Assembly (NCBI RefSeq): GCF_021442325.1
Contig: NZ_CP087879.1
Location: forward strand, 1,426,001-1,490,000
Direction of reading: 5' to 3'
Length of the DNA: 64,000 nt
Source of the DNA: Agromyces marinus
GTDB taxonomy: Bacteria > Actinomycetota > Actinomycetes > Actinomycetales > Microbacteriaceae
Below the pieces are notes generated by a model. It was not told where the DNA came from. It saw nothing but the letters and a program-made list of their open reading frames with translations, and made no database searches. Below are positions 33,772 through 42,546 of the stretch, one piece after another; position 1 is the first letter of the stretch, and each line of letters starts with the position of its first letter. The translations under genes were made by a program, and so were the position numbers.

Positions 33772-35403
33772 ATGGCATCCGCACGCACGAACCGCCGGCG
33801 CGCACTCGCGCTCACGGCGGGCTTCTCCGCGGCAGCGCTCGCGCTGGCCGGCTGCTCCGCAGGCGGAGAGGACGACGGCGAGACCGGTGGCACGCTCACC
33901 ATCGGCACCACCGAGCAGATCACGGCGCTCGACCCGGCCGGCTCGTACGACAACGGGTCGTTCGCGGTGATGAACCAGGTCTACCCGTTCCTCATGAACA
34001 CGCAGTACGGCAGCCCCGACGTGGAGCCGGACATCGCCGAGTCGGCCGAGTTCACCTCCGACAACGAGTACACGGTCACGCTGAAGGAAGGGCTCACGTT
34101 CGCGAACGGCAACGAGCTCACCTCGTCCGACGTGAAGTTCACGTTCGACCGCCAGGTCGCGATCGCCGACCCGAACGGGCCCTCGTCGCTGCTCTACAAC
34201 CTCGACAGCGTCGAAGCGCCTGACGACACCACGGTGGTGTTCACGCTGAAGTCGCCGAACGACCAGATCTTCCCGCTGATCCTGTCGAGCCCCGTCGGGC
34301 CGATCGTCGACGAGGAGGTCTTCGCGGCCGACGCGCTCACGAGCGACGACGACATCGTCGCGGGCGAGCCGTTCGCCGGCCAGTACACGATCACGAGCTA
34401 CGACTTCAACAACCTCGTGGCGTACCAGGCGAACCCCGACTACGACGGGCTGCTCGGTGCGGCGAAGACCGACACGGTCAACGTGAAGTACTACACGGAC
34501 GCCTCGAACCTGAAGCTCGACGTGCAGGAGGGCAACATCGACGTCGCGCACCGCACCCTCAGCGCGACCGACATCGAGGACCTCCGCGGCAACGACAACG
34601 TGAAGGTCGTCGACGGCCCGGGCGGCGAGATCCGCTACCTCGTGTTCAACTTCAACACGATGCCGTTCGGCGCCACGACCGCCGAGGCCGACCCGGCCAA
34701 GGCACTCGCCGTGCGCCAGGCGGTGGCCGACCTCATCGACCGCGACGCGATCTCGGAGGACGTGTACAAGGGCACCTTCACGCCCCTGTACTCGTACGTC
34801 GCCGACGGGCTGACCGGCGCCAACGAGGCCCTCAAGGGCCTCTACGGCGACGGTGCGGGCAGCCCCGACCCCGACAAGGCCGCGGAGCGCCTCGAGGCCG
34901 CCGGCGTCGAGACCCCGGTCGCGATCGGCATCCAGTACGTCGCCGAGCGCTACGGGCCGTCCTCGTCCGACGAGTACGCCATCATCAAGGAGAACCTCGA
35001 GTCGAGCGGCCTGTTCACGGTCGACCTGCAGTCGACCGAGTGGGTCCAGTACAACGAGGACCGCGTCGCCGACCTGTACCCGGCCTACCAGCTCGGCTGG
35101 TTCCCGGACTACTCGGACGCCGACAACTACCTCTCACCGTTCTTCCTCACGGAGAACTTCCTCGCGAACCACTACGAGAACGCCGAGGTCAACGACCTCA
35201 TCCTCGAGCAGTCCACGACGGCCGACCCCGACGCCCGCGCCGCCCTCATCGGCGAGATCCAGGACAAGGTCGCGGCCGACCTGTCCACGATCCCGTACAT
35301 GCAGGGTGCGCAGATCGCCGTGGTCGGCTCCGACGTGAGCGGCGCCGAGGACACGCTCGACGCGTCGTTCAAGTTCCGGTACGCCGCCCTGTCGAAGGGC
35401 TGA
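33772..35403 (+). CDS. peptide/dipeptide ABC transporter substrate-binding lipoprotein
   Basis: 543 residues. A signal sequence (RRRALALTAGFSAAALALAG) ends in the lipobox LAGC with Cys near residue 27, so the mature protein is membrane-anchored outside. The rest is a family-5 extracellular binding protein: GGTLTIGTTEQITALDPAGSYDNGSFAV, LKEGLTFANGNELTSSDVKFTFDR, VRQAVADLIDRDAI and WFPDYSDADNYLSPFF. Such proteins bind oligopeptides or related compounds. ATG 33772 follows AGGAAGAGG. It belongs with the permease and ATPase genes from 36571 on, but an IS481 element now lies between, 12 bases after this stop. Confidence 0.94.
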   Translation: MASARTNRRRALALTAGFSAAALALAGCSAGGEDDGETGGTLTIGTTEQITALDPAGSYDNGSFAVMNQVYPFLMNTQYGSPDVEPDIAESAEFTSDNEYTVTLKEGLTFANGNELTSSDVKFTFDRQVAIADPNGPSSLLYNLDSVEAPDDTTVVFTLKSPNDQIFPLILSSPVGPIVDEEVFAADALTSDDDIVAGEPFAGQYTITSYDFNNLVAYQANPDYDGLLGAAKTDTVNVKYYTDASNLKLDVQEGNIDVAHRTLSATDIEDLRGNDNVKVVDGPGGEIRYLVFNFNTMPFGATTAEADPAKALAVRQAVADLIDRDAISEDVYKGTFTPLYSYVADGLTGANEALKGLYGDGAGSPDPDKAAERLEAAGVETPVAIGIQYVAERYGPSSSDEYAIIKENLESSGLFTVDLQSTEWVQYNEDRVADLYPAYQLGWFPDYSDADNYLSPFFLTENFLANHYENAEVNDLILEQSTTADPDARAALIGEIQDKVAADLSTIPYMQGAQIAVVGSDVSGAEDTLDASFKFRYAALSKG

Positions 35404-35409
35404 GCGCGC

Positions 35410-35415
35410 ACTAGC
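35410..35415. repeat. left target-site duplication of the IS481 element
   Basis: ACTAGC here and again at 36491-36496 flank the element exactly, showing that it entered by one clean transposition. Confidence 0.9.
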
Positions 35416-36490
35416 TGTACTTCCCACGGTGGTTGTGTGCAGCGTGGTGTGACGGGGTGAGGTGAGGACCTCCGGTATCGATGTGGGTTACCACACTCAC
35501 TCGACACAACGGAGGTCCTCGTGTCCTACGCTACCCATGCCCGTGCTGCGCTCACCGTGACCGGGCGGATCAAGATCGCGTTGCTCGTCGTCGACGACGG
35601 GTGGACACAGGCTCGTGTCGCTGAACGGTTCCAGGTCGCTCGTGGCACGGTGTCGAAGTGGGTCGCCCGGTACCGGGCAGGCGGGCGTGCGGCGATGCAG
35701 GATCGGTCCTCGAAGCCGAAGGTCTCGCCGTCGCGGACGCCGCAGCGCACCGAGCGTCGCATCATCGGGTTGCGGGTGAACCGGCGCTGGGGTCCGCACC
35801 GGATCGCGTACCACCTCGGCCTGCCGCAGTCGACGGTCTCGAAGGTGCTGAACCGGTACCGGGTGCCGCTGCTGGGACAGGTCGACAAGAACACCGGAGT
35901 CCGGGTCCGCAAGCCCAAGCCCGTCCGCTACGAACGCGCCGTGCCGGGCGAACTGGTGCACGTGGACGTGAAGAAACTCGGCCGCATCCCCGACGGCGGC
36001 GGGTGGCGCACCCTGGGCCGTTCCGCAGGGCGCAAGCACCGGTCCGGGGCCGGCTACTCGTACCTGCATTCCGCGATCGATGACCATGCCCGCCTGGTGT
36101 ACTCCGAGATCCTCGACGACGAACGCAAGGACACCGCCGCGGGGTTCTGGGAACGCGCGAACGCGTTCTACACCGGCCACGGCATCACCGTGCAACGCGT
36201 GATGACGGACAACGGGTCCTGCTACCGCTCGAAGGCATTCAACGACGCGCTCGGCGAGAACGTGACGCACAAGTACACCCGCCCGTACCGGCCACAGACG
36301 AACGGCAAGATCGAGCGGTTCCACCGCACCCTCGCCGACGAATGGGCATACGCCCGGCACTACGCGTCAGACCAGCAGCGCGCCACGAGCTACCCCGACT
36401 GGCTGCATCACTACAATCACCACAGACCCCACACCGGGATCGGCGGCCTCGCACCCATCGACCGCGTCCACAACGTCAGTGGGAAGAACA
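35416..36490. mobile_element. complete IS481-family insertion sequence (1075 bp)
   Basis: The element begins TGTACTTCCCAC and ends GTGGGAAGAACA. Its imperfect inverted repeats extend about 23 bases (the outer 12 differ at one position, and GTTGTG recurs at the inner end). A 6-bp duplication ACTAGC flanks it. It carries one transposase gene with an intact DDE triad. It sits 12 bases behind the binding-protein gene and 74 bases before the next IS-external gene, within the peptide ABC operon. Being flanked by identical direct repeats and having undamaged ends, it looks recent and possibly active. Confidence 0.93.
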
Positions 36491-36495
36491 ACTAG
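35521..36495 (+). CDS. IS481-family transposase
   Basis: 324 residues. An N-terminal HTH pair (VDDGWTQARVAERFQVARGTVSKWVARYR, then RWGPHRIAYHLGLPQSTVSKVLNRY) binds the element ends. The rve integrase core has the catalytic Asp in LVHVDVKKLG (about 145), the second Asp in VMTDNGSCYRS (about 229) and the Glu in GKIERFHRTLADEW (about 263). Start GTG 35521. The stop codon TAG (36493-36495) is not inside the element but in the duplicated target ACTAGC, so the insertion site completes the gene. Confidence 0.95.
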   Translation: MSYATHARAALTVTGRIKIALLVVDDGWTQARVAERFQVARGTVSKWVARYRAGGRAAMQDRSSKPKVSPSRTPQRTERRIIGLRVNRRWGPHRIAYHLGLPQSTVSKVLNRYRVPLLGQVDKNTGVRVRKPKPVRYERAVPGELVHVDVKKLGRIPDGGGWRTLGRSAGRKHRSGAGYSYLHSAIDDHARLVYSEILDDERKDTAAGFWERANAFYTGHGITVQRVMTDNGSCYRSKAFNDALGENVTHKYTRPYRPQTNGKIERFHRTLADEWAYARHYASDQQRATSYPDWLHHYNHHRPHTGIGGLAPIDRVHNVSGKNN

Positions 36496-36496
36496 C
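36491..36496. repeat. right target-site duplication of the IS481 element
   Basis: ACTAGC, identical to 35410-35415; includes the transposase stop codon. Confidence 0.9.
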
Positions 36497-36570
36497 ATCG
36501 TCAGTGCCGTGCGACGGGGGCGATCCGCAGTCGCGGGTCGCCCCCGTCCGGCCGCACGCGTGAGGACCCC

Positions 36571-37662
36571 ATGAGCACAGTCGACACCCTCCAGACGTCG
36601 GACGCCCCACCCGGCGGCCGGCCGAAGCCCAAGGCGCAGGGGGGCGGTTTCGGTCGGTACCTCCTGGTGCGCTTCCTCCTGATCTTCCCCACGATCTTCA
36701 TCCTCGTGACGGTCGTGTTCTTCCTCGCGAGGACCACGGGCGACCCGATCTCGGCCGCGCAGGGCGGCCGTCTCGGTCCCGAGCAGCTCGCCGAGCTCCG
36801 TGCTGCGGCCGGGTACGACCGGCCGCTCCTCGTGCAGTACGCCGAGTACCTCGGTCAGCTGCTGTCGGGCGACTTCGGCACGACGATGACGACGAACCGG
36901 CCGGTGGCCGAGGTCCTCCTGACCTACGGCCCGGCGACGTTCGAGCTCGTCTTCTACTCGCTCATCGTGGCCTTCGCCGTTGGCGTGCCGCTCGGGCTGT
37001 ACGCCGCCTTCCACCGCGACAAGGCGCAGGACGCGATCGCGCGCGTGCTCGCGATCATCTGGTACGCCGTCCCGATCTTCTTCGCGGGCCTGCTGCTGAA
37101 GCTCGTCTTCGCCGTGTGGCTGAAGTGGCTCCCGGTCGCCGGGCGCGCGAGCGTCGGCGCCGAACTGCAGATGCAGGCGCTGCCGAACAAGACCGGCTTC
37201 TACACGATCGACGCGATCATGACCGGCGACCCCGACGTCCTCCTCGACGTGCTCTCGCACGCGGTGCTCCCAGCGATCGCGCTCGGTCTGCTCACCGCGG
37301 GCATCTTCCTGCGGCTCGTGCGGACCAACGTGATCGGCACGCTCGCGACCGACTACGTCGACGCGGCACGCTCGCGCGGCGTCGCCGAGTCGCGGCTGCT
37401 CCGCAAGCACGCCTACCGGCCCGCGCTGATCCCGATCATCACCGTCATGGGCCTGCAGATCGCGCTGCTGCTGGCCGGGGCCGTGCTCACCGAGACGACG
37501 TTCGAGTGGAAGGGGCTGGGCTTCATCCTCGCCGAGTTCCTCGAGTCGCGCGACTTCGCCGCCGTGCAGGGCATCGTCGTCCTGTTGGCGGTGATCGTCG
37601 CCCTCACCAACTTCATCGTCGACATCATCGCCGCGTTCATCGACCCGAGGGTGAGGTACTGA
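36571..37662 (+). CDS. peptide ABC transporter permease (OppB/DppB type)
   Basis: 363 residues. A basic cytoplasmic N-terminus (about 1-30), a first membrane helix (YLLVRFLLIFPTIFILVTVVFFL), the OppB signature DPISAAQGGRLGPEQLAELRAAAGYDRPLLVQYAEYLGQLLSGDFG, then five more helices. The EAA-type loop that docks the ATPase is DYVDAARSRGVAESRLLRKHAYRPALIPIITVMG near 265. It forms a heterodimer with the next gene's product, which starts two bases after this stop. The IS481 element directly upstream may reduce or change its transcription. Confidence 0.94.
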   Translation: MSTVDTLQTSDAPPGGRPKPKAQGGGFGRYLLVRFLLIFPTIFILVTVVFFLARTTGDPISAAQGGRLGPEQLAELRAAAGYDRPLLVQYAEYLGQLLSGDFGTTMTTNRPVAEVLLTYGPATFELVFYSLIVAFAVGVPLGLYAAFHRDKAQDAIARVLAIIWYAVPIFFAGLLLKLVFAVWLKWLPVAGRASVGAELQMQALPNKTGFYTIDAIMTGDPDVLLDVLSHAVLPAIALGLLTAGIFLRLVRTNVIGTLATDYVDAARSRGVAESRLLRKHAYRPALIPIITVMGLQIALLLAGAVLTETTFEWKGLGFILAEFLESRDFAAVQGIVVLLAVIVALTNFIVDIIAAFIDPRVRY

Positions 37663-37663
37663 C

Positions 37664-38734
37664 ATGGCCGTCACCGCCGCCCCGCGCCCCGGTCATCGGT
37701 GGCGCGACCGCATCCCCGTCGTGCACCAGGTCCGGCAGAGCGTCGGCCTGCAGCGCGGCATGCTCGTCGCCGGCCTGGCCATGCTGCTCGTGTTCGTGCT
37801 GTGCGCGATCTTCGCCCCGCTGCTCGCACCGTACGGCTTCGCTCAGCGCTCCGACGAGTCGGGCGGATTCGGTGCGCAGCAGCCGCCGTCCGCCGAGCAC
37901 CCGTTCGGCACGACCGTCGGCGGGTACGACGTGCTCTCGCGCGTGATCTGGGGAACGCAGACCGCGATCCTCGTGATCGTCATCGCCGTCGTGCTCGCGA
38001 TCTTCATCGGCGTCGTCCTCGGGCTCTTCTCCGGCTACTTCGGCGGGTGGCTCGATCGCGTGCTCGTCGTGATCTTCGACGCGATCTACGCGTTCCCGTC
38101 GCTGCTGCTCGCGATCGTGCTCTCGATCGTGATCTCGGGAGGGCAGTCCAACCTGTGGGGCGGGGTGCTGGCGGCGGCCGGCTCGATCACGGTCGTGTTC
38201 ATCCCGCAGTACTTCCGCGTCATCCGCGCCGAGACGGTGCGCATCAAGTCGGAGGCGTTCGTGGAATCGGCGAAGGTGCTCGGCGCCCCCAACCGCCGGA
38301 TCGTGTTCCGGCACGTGTTCCGCAACGCCACGCGCACGCTGCCGCTCATCATCACGCTGAACTCGTCCGAGGCGATCCTCACGCTCGCCGCCCTCGGGTT
38401 CCTCGGCTTCGGCATCGAGCCGACGGCCGCGGCCGAGTGGGGGTACGACCTGAACAAGGCGCAGTCGGATGTCACGAGCGGGATCTGGTGGACGGCGATG
38501 TTCCCGGGCCTCGCGATCGTGTTCACGGTCCTCGCGATCACGCTCGTGGGCGAGAGCCTGAACGACCTCGCCGACCCGCGCCTGCGCGGGCGACGGCGGG
38601 TCGCGCAGGCCTCGGGCGAGGTCGCGCAGACCTCGGTCGTGCCGGGCGGCACGCTCGATGCGGGTCCCGGCGGGTTGCAGGGCCTGGAGGACGGCGAGAC
38701 GTTCGACGAGCACGGGATCGAGGTCAGGCGATGA
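37664..38734 (+). CDS. peptide ABC transporter permease (OppC/DppC type)
   Basis: 356 residues. Cytoplasmic N-terminal 35 residues, first helix GMLVAGLAMLLVFVLCAIFAPLLAPYG, the OppC landmark HPFGTTVGGYDVLSRVIWGTQTAI, and then five helices. The docking loop is KSEAFVESAKVLGAPNRRIVFRHVFRNA near 195-220. The C-terminus carries an extra cytoplasmic tail of about 45 residues rich in Gly/Glu. Partner of the upstream permease; overlaps the ATPase start by four bases (ATGA). Confidence 0.94.
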   Translation: MAVTAAPRPGHRWRDRIPVVHQVRQSVGLQRGMLVAGLAMLLVFVLCAIFAPLLAPYGFAQRSDESGGFGAQQPPSAEHPFGTTVGGYDVLSRVIWGTQTAILVIVIAVVLAIFIGVVLGLFSGYFGGWLDRVLVVIFDAIYAFPSLLLAIVLSIVISGGQSNLWGGVLAAAGSITVVFIPQYFRVIRAETVRIKSEAFVESAKVLGAPNRRIVFRHVFRNATRTLPLIITLNSSEAILTLAALGFLGFGIEPTAAAEWGYDLNKAQSDVTSGIWWTAMFPGLAIVFTVLAITLVGESLNDLADPRLRGRRRVAQASGEVAQTSVVPGGTLDAGPGGLQGLEDGETFDEHGIEVRR

Positions 38735-40422
38735 GCACGGTGGTCGACATCAGGGACCTCGGCGTCTCGTTCGCGACGGATGCCGGTGCGGTCAAGGCCG
38801 TCGCGGGCGTCACGCTCTCGGTCGATCGCGGCGAGGTGCTCGCGATCGTCGGCGAGTCCGGGTCGGGCAAGACGGTGACCGCGAAGACCATCCTCGGCCT
38901 CCTCCCGGAGACGGCGACGACCAGCGGCGCCGTGGTGCTCTCGAACCGCGACGGCACGGCCGAGCACGACGTGGTGTCGCTCAGCGGAGCGCGGCTGCGC
39001 GGCATCCGCGGCACCGATGTCGCCATGGTGTTCCAGGAGCCGTCCACGGCGCTGAACCCCGTGTACACGGTCGGCTGGCAGATCATGGAGGGCCTGCGCG
39101 CGCACGGGAAGGTGTCGAAGGCCGAGGCGCGCTCGCGGGCGATCGAGATCCTCGGCAAGGTCGGGATCCCCGACCCCGAGCACCGCGTCGACCACTACCC
39201 GCACCAGTTCTCGGGCGGGCAGAAGCAGCGCATCGTGATCGCGATGGCGCTCGTGCTCGAGCCGGGCCTCATCGTCGCCGACGAGCCGACGACGGCGTTG
39301 GATGTCACGGTGCAGGCCGAGATCCTCGACCTGCTGCGGCGCGTGCGCGACGAGTTCGGCACCGCGATCGTGCTCATCACGCACAACATGGGCGTCGTCG
39401 CGGATCTCGCCGACCGCGTCGCGGTCATGTACCACGGCGAGGTCGTCGAGGAGGCGCCCGCGCGTGAGCTCTTCGCCGAGCCGAAGGCCGAGTACACCAA
39501 GGCGCTGCTCGCGGCCGTGCCGTACGTCGGGCACGGCTCGGCGCGCGCGGTCGAACGCGCCGCGGCGCGGCCCGCCGACTGGGCCGACCACGCGCCCGTC
39601 GTCGAGGCGCGCGGCCTCGAGATCGAGTACCCCGGGCGGCTCGGGCGGGCCGGCTTCCGCGCGGTCGACGGAGTCGACCTCGTGATCCGGCCCGGCGAGG
39701 TCCTCGGCCTCGTCGGCGAATCGGGCTCGGGCAAGACGACGATCGGCCGTGCCATCGCGGGCCTGACGAAGGTGACCGGCGGGTCGCTGCGCGTGCTCGG
39801 GCACGAGATGCTCGGCATCCGGGAGCGCAGCTTCCGCCCGTCTCGCAGCCGGATCGGGTTCGTGTTCCAGGACCCGGCGTCGAGCTTCAACCCGCTGCTG
39901 ACCATCGCCGAGTGCGTCGCCGAGCCGCTCGTCATCCACGACCGCGCGGTCGATGCGCGCGACGCGCGCCCCCGCGTCGACGAGCTCCTCGAGGCCGTGC
40001 AGTTGCCGGCCGGCTACGGCGACCGGTACCCGCACGAGCTCTCGGGCGGGCAACGGCAGCGCGCGAGCCTCGCGCGCGCGATCGCGCTCGAACCCGAACT
40101 GCTCATCGCCGACGAGCCGACGTCGGCACTCGACGTGTCGGTGCAGGCGCGCGTGCTCGAGCTGTTCGCCGAACTGCAGCGCGAGTTCGGCTTCGCGTCG
40201 CTGTTCATCAGCCACGACCTCGCGGTCGTCGACCTGCTGGCCGACCGCATCGCGGTCATGTACCGTGGGCGCCTGGTGGAGGAGGGCACCGGGGCCGAGG
40301 TGCTCGGCTCGCCGAGCGACCCGTACACGCAACGGCTGCTCGCCTCCCTGCCGGTTCCCGACCCGGTCGCGCAGGCGGACCGTCGGGAGCAACTGCGCCG
40401 CCTGCGGGAAGAAGGATCATGA
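38731..40422 (+). CDS. fused double ATPase of the peptide ABC transporter (OppD-OppF type)
   Basis: 563 residues with two complete ABC nucleotide-binding domains. Domain 1: Walker A GESGSGKT near 45, signature FSGGQKQR, Walker [12 protein letters not shown]-loop THNMG. Domain 2: Walker A GESGSGKT near 330, signature LSGGQRQR, Walker [12 protein letters not shown]-loop SHDLAV. A short oligopeptide-transporter C-terminal segment follows each ([34 protein letters not shown]). All catalytic residues are intact, so this protein alone could drive the importer. Overlaps its neighbours by four bases on both sides. Confidence 0.95.
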   Translation: MSTVVDIRDLGVSFATDAGAVKAVAGVTLSVDRGEVLAIVGESGSGKTVTAKTILGLLPETATTSGAVVLSNRDGTAEHDVVSLSGARLRGIRGTDVAMVFQEPSTALNPVYTVGWQIMEGLRAHGKVSKAEARSRAIEILGKVGIPDPEHRVDHYPHQFSGGQKQRIVIAMALVLEPGLIVADEPTTALDVTVQAEILDLLRRVRDEFGTAIVLITHNMGVVADLADRVAVMYHGEVVEEAPARELFAEPKAEYTKALLAAVPYVGHGSARAVERAAARPADWADHAPVVEARGLEIEYPGRLGRAGFRAVDGVDLVIRPGEVLGLVGESGSGKTTIGRAIAGLTKVTGGSLRVLGHEMLGIRERSFRPSRSRIGFVFQDPASSFNPLLTIAECVAEPLVIHDRAVDARDARPRVDELLEAVQLPAGYGDRYPHELSGGQRQRASLARAIALEPELLIADEPTSALDVSVQARVLELFAELQREFGFASLFISHDLAVVDLLADRIAVMYRGRLVEEGTGAEVLGSPSDPYTQRLLASLPVPDPVAQADRREQLRRLREEGS

Positions 40423-41285
40423 GTCGTCCCGCCGCCCACGGCTTCCCGGTCGTCGTCAGCGACCTGTCGGTCGAGTACCCTGCGCGCGGTCCGAGTGCCG
40501 CGCACGTCGCCCTGCACGGCGTCGACCTGCGGGTCGCGCCCGGCGAGGTGCTCGGCGTGATCGGATCGGCCGGAAGCGGCACGACCACGCTGGCGCGCGT
40601 GCTCTCGGGTGCGGGCCTGGATGCGGCGATCGGCTCGTCCGAAGCGCGCCCGGTGATCACGGGCGGCGAGGCGAGCGTGCTCGGGCGCAAGCTGCGCGGC
40701 ATCTCCAGGCGCAAGCTCAACGAGCTGCGCTTCCACGTGGGGTACCTGGCGCAGGATGCCGCGCAGCGGCTGCCATCGGATCGCATGGTCGCCGAGATCA
40801 TCGGCGAACCCATCCTCGAGCGCGACCACCGGTACAACCGTTCGGCGCTCGCGACGCGGGTCGCGACCATGATCGACTCGGTCCGGTTGCCGCTGTCGAT
40901 GCTCGAGAAGTTCCCGTACGAGCTCTCGAACGGGCAGCGCCAGCGCGTCGCCCTGGCGCGCGCGCTCGTGCTGGGCCCGTCGCTGCTCATCGCCGACCAG
41001 CCCACGGCGGGCATCGACCTGACCGTGCGGGATGCGGTCGCGAACCTGATGACCGACCTGCGCGACGGGCACACGTTCTCGGCGATCATCGTCTCGCACG
41101 ACCTGCCGGTGCTGCGCCGGGTCGCCGACCGGCTCGTGATCCTCGACCAGGGTCGCGTGGTCGCGATCGGCACGATGGACGAGATCTTCGCCGACCCGTC
41201 GCACCCGTACGTCAAGGCGCTCGCGGGCGCGGTCGACGACGGCCACGCCCGGGTCGAGGACGTCGCGCCCGAGCCGCGCCGGTGA
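40419..41285 (+). CDS. ABC ATPase-like protein with altered Walker A and Walker B motifs
   Basis: 288 residues, an OppD/F-like nucleotide-binding domain by overall sequence (VSDLSVEYP..., Q-loop GYLAQDAAQRL, signature LSNGQRQRVALARALVLGP, H-loop IVSHDLPV, DPSHPYVKALAGAV at the end). Two essential residues differ. Walker A at residues 49-56 reads GSAGSGTT, with Thr55 in place of the ATP-gripping Lys. Walker B reads LLIADQPTAGID, with Gln194 in place of the catalytic Glu. The signature is LSNGQ instead of LSGGQ. The frame is otherwise intact and overlaps both neighbours by four bases. It may be a regulatory or non-hydrolysing subunit; loss of function with retained frame is the alternative. Confidence 0.88.
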   Translation: MSRPAAHGFPVVVSDLSVEYPARGPSAAHVALHGVDLRVAPGEVLGVIGSAGSGTTTLARVLSGAGLDAAIGSSEARPVITGGEASVLGRKLRGISRRKLNELRFHVGYLAQDAAQRLPSDRMVAEIIGEPILERDHRYNRSALATRVATMIDSVRLPLSMLEKFPYELSNGQRQRVALARALVLGPSLLIADQPTAGIDLTVRDAVANLMTDLRDGHTFSAIIVSHDLPVLRRVADRLVILDQGRVVAIGTMDEIFADPSHPYVKALAGAVDDGHARVEDVAPEPRR

Positions 41286-42274
41286 GTGCGTCGGGTGCAG
41301 CGGATGCCGCGGGCGCGGCGCCGCACGGAACGACCGGCGCGCGCTCGCCCGCCGCTCGCGTCGCGATCGTCGACGATGCCCGTGGCGAGTTCGTCGACGC
41401 GGCCCGCTCCGCCGGTGCGGAGGTCGGTCCGCTCTCGGCGGCGACACGCGGACTGATCTGGACCGCGTCCGAGGGCGAGGACGACCTCGAGGCGCTGCTC
41501 GCCGAGTACCAGGGCATCTCGTGGGTGCAGCTCCCGTGGGCGGGCGTGGACGCGTTCGCGGGGCTGCTCGAACGGCACCGCGGCGACGGCCGCGTCTGGA
41601 CGAGCGCGAAGGGCGCCTATGCCCGGCCGGTCGCCGAGCACGCGCTCGCGCTCGTGCTGGCCGTGCTGCGGGAGCTGCCCCGGCGCGCCCGGACCGACCG
41701 GTGGGAGGCTGACGAACGGGGTCGGACCCTGTTCGGCGGTCGGGTGGTGATCCTGGGCGCAGGCGGCATCACGGTCGAGCTGCTGCGGTTGCTCGAACCG
41801 TTCGGGGTGCACGCGACGGTGGTGCGACGAGCGGATGCCGCCCTGCCGGGAGCTGCACGGACCGTCACGGAGGACCGGCTGCTCGAGGTGCTCACCGACG
41901 CCGACGTGGTCGTCGTCGCGGCCGCGCTCACGCCGACCACGCGCGGCATGTTCGGTGCCGCGGCGTTCGCCGCGCTGCCGCCCGGCGCCGTGCTCGTGAA
42001 CGTCGCGCGGGGTGCGATCGTCGACACGGGCGCGCTCGTGGCCGCGCTCGGGTCGGGCCGGCTCGCGGGTGCGGCGCTCGACGTCACCGATCCGGAACCG
42101 TTGCCGCCGCGGCATCCGCTCTGGACCGCGCCGAACTGCCTCGTCACGCCGCACGTGGCCGACACCGAGGCGATGACGGTGCCGTTGTTCGCGCGGCGGA
42201 TCGCCGTGAACACGGCCGCGTTCCTCGGTTCGGGAGACTTCGTGGGACGCATCGATCTCGATGCGGGTTACTGA
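41282..42274 (+). CDS. D-isomer-specific 2-hydroxyacid dehydrogenase family protein
   Basis: 330 residues. NAD-binding segment GRVVILGAGGITVELLRLLEPFG near 155; catalytic Arg in VLVNVARGAIVDTGALV near 240, catalytic Glu in AALDVTDPEPLPP near 275 and His in LVTPHVAD near 293, all in the expected order. Reduces 2-oxoacids to D-2-hydroxyacids or the reverse; substrate unknown. The GTG start overlaps the upstream ATPase-like stop, so it is the last gene of the peptide transporter operon and may act on an imported compound. The first 20 residues are Ala/Gly-rich and the exact start is less sure. Confidence 0.88.
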   Translation: MSASGAADAAGAAPHGTTGARSPAARVAIVDDARGEFVDAARSAGAEVGPLSAATRGLIWTASEGEDDLEALLAEYQGISWVQLPWAGVDAFAGLLERHRGDGRVWTSAKGAYARPVAEHALALVLAVLRELPRRARTDRWEADERGRTLFGGRVVILGAGGITVELLRLLEPFGVHATVVRRADAALPGAARTVTEDRLLEVLTDADVVVVAAALTPTTRGMFGAAAFAALPPGAVLVNVARGAIVDTGALVAALGSGRLAGAALDVTDPEPLPPRHPLWTAPNCLVTPHVADTEAMTVPLFARRIAVNTAAFLGSGDFVGRIDLDAGY

Positions 42275-42295
42275 CGGAGCTGAGCCGACCTCGGA

Positions 42296-42325
42296 TTGGG
42301 ACTCCGGCGCGCGCTTTGCTAAAGT
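42296..42325 (+). promoter_or_regulatory. tRNA-Asn promoter
   Basis: TTGGGA (42296-42301) and TAAAGT (42320-42325) with an 18-base spacer, 21 bases before the mature tRNA 5' end. Confidence 0.6.
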
Positions 42326-42346
42326 ATCTCTGCGCGCACGCCGCGA

Positions 42347-42422
42347 TCCTCCATAGCTCAATTGGCAGAGCAATCGGCTGTTAACCGATAGGTTCTTGGT
42401 TCGAGTCCAAGTGGGGGAGCCA
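42347..42422 (+). tRNA. tRNA-Asn (GTT)
   Basis: A full cloverleaf is visible: acceptor TCCTCCA pairs with TGGGGGA (with one T-G), anticodon stem ATCGG/CCGAT encloses CTGTTAA with anticodon GTT, and the T arm is CTTGG-TTCGAGT-CCAAG. Discriminator G and an encoded CCA (42420-42422) follow. Confidence 0.97.
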
Positions 42423-42425
42423 CAG

Positions 42426-42450
42426 GCCCCGCGACCACCGGTCGCGGGGC
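42426..42450 (+). terminator. terminator hairpin after tRNA-Asn
   Basis: An 11-bp perfect stem (GCCCCGCGACC and complement) with loop ACC, followed by TTCGTCGTTCC. It begins four bases after the tRNA CCA end. Confidence 0.85.
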
Positions 42451-42546
42451 TTCGTCGTTCCCGCGGCCCGGCCCCGCCGCGGGATCGGGCGAGCGGCACC
42501 CGATGCGGATTTGCGGGCTCCCGGCAGGAGCGGGTCAACTGGGGGA

